Source: Blautia faecis (GTDB taxonomy: Bacteria > Bacillota > Clostridia > Lachnospirales > Lachnospiraceae). Taken from it: DNA of 19,879 nucleotides. How positions within the stretch are numbered: position 1 is the first letter of the stretch; each line of letters starts with the position of its first letter. Below the pieces are notes generated by a model, which did not search any database, was not told the DNA's origin, and worked only from the letters and a program-made list of their open reading frames with translations. The DNA lies in assembly GCF_020554845.1 (NCBI RefSeq), contig NZ_JAJCIA010000056.1:1-19879 (forward strand). Direction: 5' to 3'. Of the stretch, positions 1 to 6,363 are shown piece after piece. The position numbers and the translations under genes were made by a program.

Positions 1-45
1 ACAAGATCCTTAGTCTTGCTCGTCTGCCAGTTCCGACACTTCCGC
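1..45 (-). tRNA. tRNA-Leu(AAG), copy 1, cut by window edge
   Basis: This is the 5' half of a leucine tRNA on the minus strand. It begins GCGGAAG (acceptor strand) and runs through the D arm and anticodon arm. The anticodon stem is CAAGA/TCTTG around the 7-base loop CTAAGGA, so the anticodon is AAG. The visible part is identical to the two complete copies downstream. The variable arm, T arm and 3' end lie outside the window. Confidence 0.9.
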
Positions 46-115
46 ATATCGCATTTCACAGAGATAAAAATCTCTACGCGATCAGATATTAAATTGTAAC
101 TACTTACGTAGTACA

Positions 116-200
116 TGCGGAAGATGGGACTTGAACCCACACAAGCGCAATGCTTACAAGATCCTTAGTCTTGCTCGTCTGCCAGTTCCGACACTTCCGC
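116..200 (-). tRNA. tRNA-Leu(AAG), copy 2
   Basis: A complete 85-nt class II tRNA on the minus strand. It has a GCGGAAG/CTTCCGC acceptor stem with discriminator A, anticodon stem CAAGA/TCTTG with loop CTAAGGA (anticodon AAG), a long variable arm with stem AAGC/GCTT around ATTGC, and a T arm containing GGTTCAAGTCC. No CCA is encoded, so tRNA nucleotidyltransferase must add it. The anticodon reads CUU, and also CUC and CUA if A34 is deaminated to inosine. It is the middle member of a tandem array of at least three copies, about 151-155 bp apart. Confidence 0.93.
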
Positions 201-266
201 ATATCGCATTCATAGAGAAAAAACCTCTGCGCGATAAAATATGAAATTGTGACTATTAAATAGTCA

Positions 267-351
267 TGCGGAAGATGGGACTTGAACCCACACGAGCGCA
301 ATGCTCACAAGATCCTTAGTCTTGCTCGTCTGCCAGTTCCGACACTTCCGC
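267..351 (-). tRNA. tRNA-Leu(AAG), copy 3 (promoter-proximal)
   Basis: A complete 85-nt leucine tRNA and the first transcribed member of the array. It matches copy 2 except in the variable arm, where the stem is GAGC/GCTC instead of AAGC/GCTT. That is a paired A-U to G-C change which keeps the helix, so both copies appear functional. The anticodon loop is again CTAAGGA (AAG). No CCA is encoded. A consensus promoter lies about 50 bp upstream at 400-428. Confidence 0.93.
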
Positions 352-399
352 ATATCGCGTTTCTCGGAGAAAGGTTTCTTTCTCGCTGCGACGGATATT

Positions 400-428
400 A
401 GTATAACAAAGGGGTATATGATTGTCAA
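400..428 (-). promoter_or_regulatory. Sigma-A promoter of the tRNA-Leu array
   Basis: On the minus strand TTGACA (423-428) is followed after exactly 17 bp by TATACT (400-405), an almost perfect sigma-A promoter. The expected start is near position 393, giving a leader of roughly 40 nt before the first tRNA. A/T runs immediately upstream of the -35 box (about 430-480) resemble an UP element. Confidence 0.88.
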
Positions 429-502
429 CACATTTTTTGAAAAAAATTAAAAAAATTCAAGTTTTTTTTGAAAAAAAGAGGAATTTGAAATTTTGTGTAG
501 AA

Positions 503-508
503 TATAAT
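503..508 (+). promoter_or_regulatory. Possible -10 box for dgt
   Basis: A perfect TATAAT lies 54 bp before the dgt start codon in an A/T-rich stretch. No good -35 box sits at 16-18 bp spacing: the nearest TTGAAA, at 485-490, is only 12 bp away. The call therefore rests on the -10 hexamer and its position. Confidence 0.35.
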
Positions 509-562
509 TAATAGGAGGAAGATTATCGGCGTACCTGTCAGTCTTTGGAGGATAGAAGATAT

Positions 563-1573
563 ATGAATATCAGAGAGAGCATGGAAGAAAGAGAACTGGA
601 ACTGCTGAGTCCCTATGCCGCATACAGTGGACGTTCCAGAGGAAGAGACCGGGAGGAAGAAGAGTGTGACGTCCGGACAGTTTACCAGAGAGACCGGGAC
701 AGGATCCTGCATAGCAAGGCTTTTCGCAGGATGAAAGATAAGACTCAGGTTTTTCTGGCTCCGGAAGGAGATCATTACAGGAACCGGCTGACGCACACTC
801 TGGAGGTATCCCAGATCGCACGTACTATAGCCAAGGCACTTCGCCTGAATGAGGATCTTGTGGAGGCGATTGCACTGGGACACGACCTTGGTCACACGCC
901 TTTCGGACATTCAGGAGAGACCGCACTTAATACCGTTCATCCTGAGGGCTTTGCCCACTACCGTCAGAGCGTCCGCGTGGTGGAAGTACTGGAGAAGAAC
1001 GGAGACGGACTGAATCTTACCTGGGAGACAAGAGACGGAATCCTGAATCACCGTACCAGCGGTCATCCGTCCACTTTGGAGGGACAGGTAGTCCGCTTTT
1101 CTGATAAGATCGCCTATGTTCATCATGATATGGACGATGCCCAGAGAGCTGGGATCATTACAGAGAATGATATTTCTGCCAGTCTCAGGGAGTTTCTTGG
1201 ACAGACCACAAGAGAAAGGCTGAATACCTTTGTACATGATGTGATTGAGCACAGCATTGACCAGCCTTCCATTCAGATGTCGGCTCCTGTAGAGCAGGCA
1301 CTCATGGATCTTCGATCAGAGATGTTCCAGAAAGTATATCTGAATCCCATCGCGAAGCGGGAAGAATCCAAGGCAATCAAAATGCTGACAGAACTATACG
1401 CCTATTACATAGATCACCCGGAAGCAATGTCCAGGGAGTACGTTGCTCTTATTGAGAAAAAGGGAGTTCCAAAAGACCGGGCGGTATGTGACTGGCTGTC
1501 AGGAATGACGGATCAGTATTCCATGAAGAAATTCAAGGAGATTTTCATACCAAGAGCTTGGGAGGTTTATTAG
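563..1573 (+). CDS. dgt: dGTPase-like deoxynucleoside triphosphate triphosphohydrolase
   Basis: This 336-residue protein belongs to the HD-domain dNTPases, which cleave a dNTP to deoxynucleoside and triphosphate and so help set dNTP levels. The metal-binding set is visible: His78 (RLTHTLEV), His107-Asp108 (GHDLGHTPFGH) and Asp181 (RFSDKIAYVHHD). The N-terminal RDRDRILHSKAFRRM motif is typical of the family, and the length fits the short bacterial dGTPase-like proteins. I chose ATG 563 because GGAGG at 547-551 lies 11 bp upstream; an in-frame TTG at 545 overlaps that site and is unlikely. It sits just before dnaG, but a separate promoter lies between the two genes. Which dNTP is preferred cannot be read from the sequence. 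Confidence 0.93.
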   Translation: MNIRESMEERELELLSPYAAYSGRSRGRDREEEECDVRTVYQRDRDRILHSKAFRRMKDKTQVFLAPEGDHYRNRLTHTLEVSQIARTIAKALRLNEDLVEAIALGHDLGHTPFGHSGETALNTVHPEGFAHYRQSVRVVEVLEKNGDGLNLTWETRDGILNHRTSGHPSTLEGQVVRFSDKIAYVHHDMDDAQRAGIITENDISASLREFLGQTTRERLNTFVHDVIEHSIDQPSIQMSAPVEQALMDLRSEMFQKVYLNPIAKREESKAIKMLTELYAYYIDHPEAMSREYVALIEKKGVPKDRAVCDWLSGMTDQYSMKKFKEIFIPRAWEVY

Positions 1574-1577
1574 AACG

Positions 1578-1606
1578 TGGACAAAACTCTTGCAATGAGA
1601 TATAAT
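1578..1606 (+). promoter_or_regulatory. Sigma-A promoter for dnaG-rpoD
   Basis: TGGACA (1578-1583), a 17-bp spacer, and a perfect TATAAT (1601-1606). It begins 5 bp after the dgt stop codon and lies about 70 bp before the dnaG start. It should drive dnaG, rpoD and probably the downstream trmK and nif3, in addition to any read-through from dgt. Confidence 0.8.
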
Positions 1607-1623
1607 ATTTGTTTACGCGAAAG

Positions 1624-1651
1624 ATGTCGCATTTTCTTGGATATGCGGCAT
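1624..1651 (+). other. Hairpin in the dnaG 5' leader
   Basis: ATGTCGCAT (1624-1632) can pair with ATGCGGCAT (1643-1651), giving 9 bp with one G-U wobble and a 10-base loop. It lies between the promoter and the AAGGAGG ribosome-binding site. No T-run follows, so it is not a simple terminator. It could affect mRNA stability or translation, but nothing else supports a role. Confidence 0.35.
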
Positions 1652-1673
1652 ATTAAATCAAAGGAGGATAAGC

Positions 1674-3467
1674 ATGCGCTATTCCGACGATATCATTGAA
1701 GAAGTGCGAATGAAAAATGATATTGTAGACGTGATATCCCAGTATGTAAGACTGACCAGAAGAGGAAGCTCCTATTTTGGTCTGTGTCCTTTTCATAATG
1801 AGAAGACCCCTTCCTTTTCCGTAACGCCGTCTAAGCAGATGTATTACTGCTTCGGCTGCGGAGCTGGAGGAAATGTATACAATTTTGTAATGCAATATGA
1901 GAATTATTCATTTGGAGAAGCACTTTCCCATCTGGCAGAGCGTGCCGGAGTGGAACTTCCCAAGATCGAATATTCCAAGGAGGCAAGGGCGAAAGCGGAG
2001 AAGCGCGCAGCCTTGCTTGAGATCAATAAGAAAGCGGCTCAGTATTTTTATTACCAGCTGCGCCGTGAAGGTGGAAAAAATGCCCACGATTATCTTACAG
2101 GCAGAGGTCTCAGCGAAGAGACGATCAGGAAATTCGGCCTGGGGTATTCAGACAAGTACAGTGATGACCTGTATAAATACCTGAAATCCCAGAATTACAG
2201 TGATGAACTTCTTCGGGAATCCGGCCTTTTCAATGTGGATGAACGCCAGGGCATGTATGACAAATTCTGGAACCGTGTTATTTTTCCAATCATGGATGTT
2301 AATAACAGGGTGATTGGATTTGGCGGGCGGGTGATGGGAGACGGCAAGCCCAAGTACCTGAATTCGCCGGAGACCCGTATTTTTGACAAGAGCCGTAATC
2401 TGTACGGATTGAATATAGCCAGAACCACCAGGAAAAATTACCTGATCCTGTGCGAGGGCTACATGGATGTAATCTCCATGCATCAGGCAGGATTTACCAA
2501 TGCAGTGGCGTCCCTGGGAACGGCACTTACATCCGGACATGCCAGTCTGGTGAAGAGGTATACACAGGAAGTACTTCTTCTTTACGATAGTGATGAAGCT
2601 GGTGTAAAAGCCGCCTTGCGAGCAATTCCCATTCTCCGGGAAGCCGGCGTGAATTCCAGAGTGGTGAATTTACGGCCTCACAAGGACCCTGATGAATTTA
2701 TCAAAGCAGAAGGAGCAGAGGCCTTTGAGAAAAGGCTAGAAGAAGCTACGGACAGCTTTATGTTCCGGGTAAGTATTGCTTCCGGTGATTTTCCCATGGA
2801 TGAGCCTCAGGGACAGAACCGCTTTTTTGAGCGGTGTGCTCAGTATCTTCTGGAACTTTCTGATGAACTGGAGCGGAATCTGTATATTGAAGCAATTGTA
2901 AAAGAATACCGCAGGTATGGAATCAGTGTGGAAGACCTTCGGAAGCGTGTAAATACCCTTGCTCTGAAGGGTACGCCTGCGGAGAAGCGCATTCAGCCAA
3001 AATCCGGCGGCTCTCCGATGAGAAAAAAGGAGAGCGCGGCAGATAAATCCCAGAAGCTGATGCTTACCTGGCTGGTTACCTATCCGGCAATCTTTGACAC
3101 TGTGGAGAAATATCTTTCCCCTTCAGATTTTGTAGTTCCTCTTTATAAAGAGGTGGCAGAAATGCTCTGGAAGCAGCACGAAGAGGGAGATGTGAATCCG
3201 GCCAGACTTCTGAATGCTTTTACAGACAGTGAAGAGCAGAAAGAAGTGGCCTCTCTCTTTAATGCCACGATCCACCTTGAGACAAAGGAGGAACAGCAGA
3301 GAGCATTTTCCGATGCTTTGATCCGCATTAAGCAGGAGAGTCTGGCGGAGAAAAATAAAAACTGGGATCCTGCAGATATGGGGGCTTTACAGGAGCTTGT
3401 AAAGGCCAAGAAGGATCTGGAGGAGCTTGGAAGAAAAAGGCAGCAATTGCATATTTCTTTTGAATAA
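1674..3467 (+). CDS. dnaG: DNA primase
   Basis: This 597-residue primase makes the RNA primers for replication and works with the replicative helicase at the fork. The N-terminal CHC2 zinc finger shows Cys38, His41, Cys59 and Cys62 (CPFH, then CFGCG). The core RNA polymerase domain includes FPIMD and IGFGGR. The Toprim metal site follows, with Glu261 (CEGYMDV) and Asp305/Asp307 (LLYDSDEAG). A linker from about 440-460 leads to a C-terminal helical region expected to bind helicase. ATG 1674 is preceded by AAAGGAGG at ideal spacing. Length and domain order are normal for Firmicutes DnaG. rpoD follows after 38 bp, the classical macromolecular-synthesis arrangement. Confidence 0.97.
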   Translation: MRYSDDIIEEVRMKNDIVDVISQYVRLTRRGSSYFGLCPFHNEKTPSFSVTPSKQMYYCFGCGAGGNVYNFVMQYENYSFGEALSHLAERAGVELPKIEYSKEARAKAEKRAALLEINKKAAQYFYYQLRREGGKNAHDYLTGRGLSEETIRKFGLGYSDKYSDDLYKYLKSQNYSDELLRESGLFNVDERQGMYDKFWNRVIFPIMDVNNRVIGFGGRVMGDGKPKYLNSPETRIFDKSRNLYGLNIARTTRKNYLILCEGYMDVISMHQAGFTNAVASLGTALTSGHASLVKRYTQEVLLLYDSDEAGVKAALRAIPILREAGVNSRVVNLRPHKDPDEFIKAEGAEAFEKRLEEATDSFMFRVSIASGDFPMDEPQGQNRFFERCAQYLLELSDELERNLYIEAIVKEYRRYGISVEDLRKRVNTLALKGTPAEKRIQPKSGGSPMRKKESAADKSQKLMLTWLVTYPAIFDTVEKYLSPSDFVVPLYKEVAEMLWKQHEEGDVNPARLLNAFTDSEEQKEVASLFNATIHLETKEEQQRAFSDALIRIKQESLAEKNKNWDPADMGALQELVKAKKDLEELGRKRQQLHISFE

Positions 3468-3505
3468 GGATAAAATATTAACACTATATGGAGGTTAGAG
3501 TACCT

Positions 3506-4633
3506 ATGGAAATGAATATGGGCAAATTCAGTGAGAAACTGGTGGGACTTCTGGAGCTTGCAAAAAAGAAGAAAAACGTACTGGAATATCAGGAAATCAG
3601 TGATTATTTCAAAGACCAGCCACTGGATGCGGAACAGATGGATAAGATCTTCGATTTCCTTGAGGCAAGTGGGGTAGATGTGCTGCGTATCACAGAGAAC
3701 AGTGCAGATGACCTTATGCTGGACGATGACATGGATATTGATGGTCTGGACGATGAGGAAGAAGTAGAGCTGGACAAGATCGATCTTTCTGTTCCGGAAG
3801 GTGTGAGCATTGAGGATCCGGTTCGTATGTATCTGAAAGAAATTGGTAAAGTTCCGCTTCTTTCAGCAGAAGAAGAAATCGAGCTTGCAAAGAAAATGGA
3901 ACAGGGCGACGAAAATGCCAAGAAGCGTCTGGCAGAAGCCAACCTTCGTCTTGTTGTCAGCATTGCAAAGCGTTATGTAGGACGTGGAATGCTTTTTCTG
4001 GATCTGATTCAAGAAGGTAACCTTGGTCTTATCAAGGCTGTCGAAAAATTTGATTACCGAAAGGGTTACAAGTTCAGTACCTATGCTACCTGGTGGATCC
4101 GTCAGGCTATCACAAGAGCCATTGCAGACCAGGCGCGTACCATTCGTATTCCAGTTCATATGGTTGAGACGATCAACAAGCTGATCCGCGTTTCCAGACA
4201 GTTACTCCAGGAGCTTGGACGTGAACCTACTCCGGAGGAAATCGCGGAAGAGATGGACATGCCGGTAGACCGTGTGCGTGAGATCCTGAAGATTTCCCAG
4301 GAGCCGGTTTCTCTGGAGACCCCTATTGGTGAAGAGGAGGACAGCCATCTTGGAGATTTCATCCAGGATGACAATGTTCCGGTTCCGGCTGATGCAGCGG
4401 CATTTACTCTTTTGAAGGAACAGCTGGTGGAGGTTCTTGGCACTCTTACTGAGAGAGAACAGAAGGTTCTCCGCCTTCGTTTCGGACTTGATGATGGACG
4501 TGCAAGAACGCTTGAGGAAGTTGGCAAGGAGTTCAATGTAACCAGAGAGCGTATCCGTCAGATTGAGGCAAAGGCTCTTCGTAAGCTCCGTCATCCAAGC
4601 CGCAGCCGCAAGCTGAAGGATTATCTGGATTAA
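3506..4633 (+). CDS. rpoD: RNA polymerase primary sigma factor (sigma-70/sigma-A)
   Basis: This 375-residue housekeeping sigma factor directs RNA polymerase to the promoters seen in this window. An N-terminal region 1.1 with an acidic stretch (about 68-90) precedes region 1.2 ([17 protein letters not shown], 104-120). Region 2, from about 145 to 217, holds the core-binding and -10-melting motifs ([19 protein letters not shown], then [10 protein letters not shown]). Region 3 is about 218-300. Region 4 (313-375) has the helix-turn-helix [20 protein letters not shown] that reads the -35 box. ATG 3506 has GGAGG at 3490-3494 with 11-bp spacing; an upstream in-frame ATG at 3488 overlaps that site and is rejected. 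In-frame ATGs at 3512 and 3518 are less likely alternatives. Confidence 0.97.
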   Translation: MEMNMGKFSEKLVGLLELAKKKKNVLEYQEISDYFKDQPLDAEQMDKIFDFLEASGVDVLRITENSADDLMLDDDMDIDGLDDEEEVELDKIDLSVPEGVSIEDPVRMYLKEIGKVPLLSAEEEIELAKKMEQGDENAKKRLAEANLRLVVSIAKRYVGRGMLFLDLIQEGNLGLIKAVEKFDYRKGYKFSTYATWWIRQAITRAIADQARTIRIPVHMVETINKLIRVSRQLLQELGREPTPEEIAEEMDMPVDRVREILKISQEPVSLETPIGEEEDSHLGDFIQDDNVPVPADAAAFTLLKEQLVEVLGTLTEREQKVLRLRFGLDDGRARTLEEVGKEFNVTRERIRQIEAKALRKLRHPSRSRKLKDYLD

Positions 4634-4643
4634 GGAGAGGACT

Positions 4644-5453
4644 ATGCAGTTATCCTTACGACTGTCTGCAATCGCAGACCTGGTGACAGAAGGAAACCGG
4701 CTGGTAGATGTGGGATGCGATCATGGATATCTGCCGGTATACCTGATACAGCAGAAAAAAATTCCATCCGCCATTGCAATGGATGTGCGAAAAGGGCCAC
4801 TTTCAAGGGCACAGGAACATATTCGGCAGTATGGACTGGAGGAATACATACAGACCCGGCTCTCAGACGGACTTGAAGGCTTGAAAGCCGGAGAGGGTGA
4901 CACCCTTGTGATCGCAGGTATGGGCGGTCCCCTTATGGAAAGGATTCTCACAGATGGCAGGTCTGTGAGAAATTCTTTCTCTGAGCTGATTTTACAGCCA
5001 CAGTCCGACATTCCCCATTTTCGCAGATTTATCCAGTCTGAAGGCTGGGAGATCACAGAAGAGAAAATGGTGGAAGAGGATGGGAAATTTTATCCCATGA
5101 TGCGGGTGGTGCCTGGGGAAAATGTTCACAGCAGTTTGAAACTTAACGTGGATTCTTTCACAAAAAATACGTCTGTGAAAGCTGCTTCTTCTGAGAACCT
5201 ACATGCTGATGAATGGGCAGAAATGCCGGAAAATCCAGCTGCTTACACCTTGGAGGAAGCTTTTGGCAAATATCTTCTTCAGGAAAAGAACCAGGTGCTT
5301 TACCGTTATCTTCAGCGGGAATCCCGGATCCGCTCCCAGATTCTGGAACAATTGGAAACGGCACCGAAGGCAGAGGCAGTTACTGCCCGCATTTTGGAAG
5401 TAAAGGAGGAGGCGCAGCTGATCGCTGCTGCGCTGGCAGAATATGAAGGTTAA
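4644..5453 (+). CDS. trmK: tRNA (adenine22-N1)-methyltransferase
   Basis: TrmK methylates N1 of adenine 22 in the D loop of some tRNAs using S-adenosylmethionine. The 269-residue protein opens with the class I methyltransferase motif VDVGCDHGYLP (21-31). An acidic residue in AMDVRKGPL (about 45-53) should bind SAM, and AGMGG (91-95) is followed by LQPQ (117-120), in the places expected for TrmK. The C-terminal part (about 200-269) is helical and probably binds RNA. Residues roughly 157-200 form a polar, low-conservation stretch that makes it longer than the 230-240 residues I expect for the family. It starts 10 bp after rpoD with GGAGAGG upstream, and its last 11 bp overlap nif3, suggesting translational coupling. 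Confidence 0.9.
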   Translation: MQLSLRLSAIADLVTEGNRLVDVGCDHGYLPVYLIQQKKIPSAIAMDVRKGPLSRAQEHIRQYGLEEYIQTRLSDGLEGLKAGEGDTLVIAGMGGPLMERILTDGRSVRNSFSELILQPQSDIPHFRRFIQSEGWEITEEKMVEEDGKFYPMMRVVPGENVHSSLKLNVDSFTKNTSVKAASSENLHADEWAEMPENPAAYTLEEAFGKYLLQEKNQVLYRYLQRESRIRSQILEQLETAPKAEAVTARILEVKEEAQLIAAALAEYEG

Positions 5454-6225
5454 AGAACTGACAGAATGGCTGGGAGGAAATTTTCCGGCAGCAGTTGCAG
5501 AGGACTGGGATAATGTGGGACTCCTTACAGGAGATGACGAGAGTGAGGTAAAACATGTCTTTCTTGCCCTTGATCTTACCGAAACAGTGTTAGACGAGGC
5601 TATCCGGGCTGGCGCTGACATGATCGTTACCCATCATCCTATGATCTTTTCCGGTATTAAGAAGATCAATAATCACAGCTTTACAGGACGGAAGATTATC
5701 AGTCTGGTGCGTCATGGAATATCTTATTATGCAATGCACACCAACTATGATATTCTGGGAATGGCAGATTTAAGTGCCGGATATCTGGAACTGTCAGATA
5801 CGAAGGTACTTTGTGCTACCGGGGAAAAAGACGGGGAGTCCATTGGCTTTGGGCGTGTGGGAAAGCTGCCTTGTGAGATGACTTTAAAGGAGTACGCCCT
5901 TCTTGTAAAAAAGAACCTGAAGCTTTCGGATGTGAAAGTGTACGGAAATCTGGAACAGACTGTGAAAACGGCTGCCGTATGTACCGGCTCTGGTAAAAGC
6001 ATGATCCAGGATGTGCTTGCAGCCGGGGCTGATGTATATGTGACAGGTGATATTGACCACCATACCGGAATTGACACCGTTGCCCAGGGACTTGCAATCA
6101 TTGATGCAGGTCATTACGGTACGGAATATATTTTTATGGAAGATATGAAGGAAAGACTGGCAAAAGCGTTTCCGGAGCTTACAGTCAGCTGCGCAAAGGT
6201 GAGAAGCCCGTATACGATATTATAG
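5443..6225 (+). CDS. Nif3-like dinuclear metal centre protein
   Basis: A 260-residue member of the NIF3 (YqfO/YbgI) family. These are ring-shaped hexamers with a two-metal site; members are sometimes annotated as GTP cyclohydrolase I type 2, but the physiological reaction is unsettled. Metal ligands are visible as His64-His65 (VTHHPMIF), His99 (AMHTNYD), His224 and Glu228 (AGHYGTEYIF). This is the short form, without the roughly 100-residue central insert of B. subtilis YqfO. It overlaps trmK by 11 bp, a neighbourhood also known in other Firmicutes, which hints at a link to RNA metabolism. No clear terminator follows. Family assignment is secure; function is not. Confidence 0.9.
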   Translation: MKVKELTEWLGGNFPAAVAEDWDNVGLLTGDDESEVKHVFLALDLTETVLDEAIRAGADMIVTHHPMIFSGIKKINNHSFTGRKIISLVRHGISYYAMHTNYDILGMADLSAGYLELSDTKVLCATGEKDGESIGFGRVGKLPCEMTLKEYALLVKKNLKLSDVKVYGNLEQTVKTAAVCTGSGKSMIQDVLAAGADVYVTGDIDHHTGIDTVAQGLAIIDAGHYGTEYIFMEDMKERLAKAFPELTVSCAKVRSPYTIL

Positions 6226-6363
6226 GGTTGAGACCTGTTGTGGATGGGGATGATGTCCGCCCGTCCGGTGATAAAATGAGTTGTCAGAATAATATTGTTT
6301 GGTTTTGGTAAATGTGATTTATGTTTAGCCTAATTGGTCTTTCGGATCAGAAAAGGAGATTTT

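Larger units (their letters stand above)
1..351 (-). repeat. Tandem tRNA-Leu array, unit about 151-155 bp
   Basis: Each unit is one 85-nt tRNA plus a 66-70-nt spacer. The 5' ends of the tRNAs fall at 351, 200 and 45. The spacers are related to each other: both carry a small hairpin just after the tRNA 3' end (GACTAT/ATAGTC, or ACTAC/GTAGT) and a second hairpin before the next tRNA, closed by ATCGC/GCGAT. The array probably continues beyond the left edge of the window. Confidence 0.8.

Noticed and set aside
104..301. Open frame across the tRNA-Leu array
   Set aside because: It covers two tRNA genes and has no ribosome-binding site; it is a by-product of the tRNA sequence.
522..566. Possible 14-codon leader peptide before dgt, starting at ATT after an AGGAGG and ending in an ATGA overlap with the dgt start
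   Set aside because: The start codon would be ATT, which is very rare, and the peptide has no telling codons. The AGGAGG at 513-518 remains unexplained but does not prove a gene.
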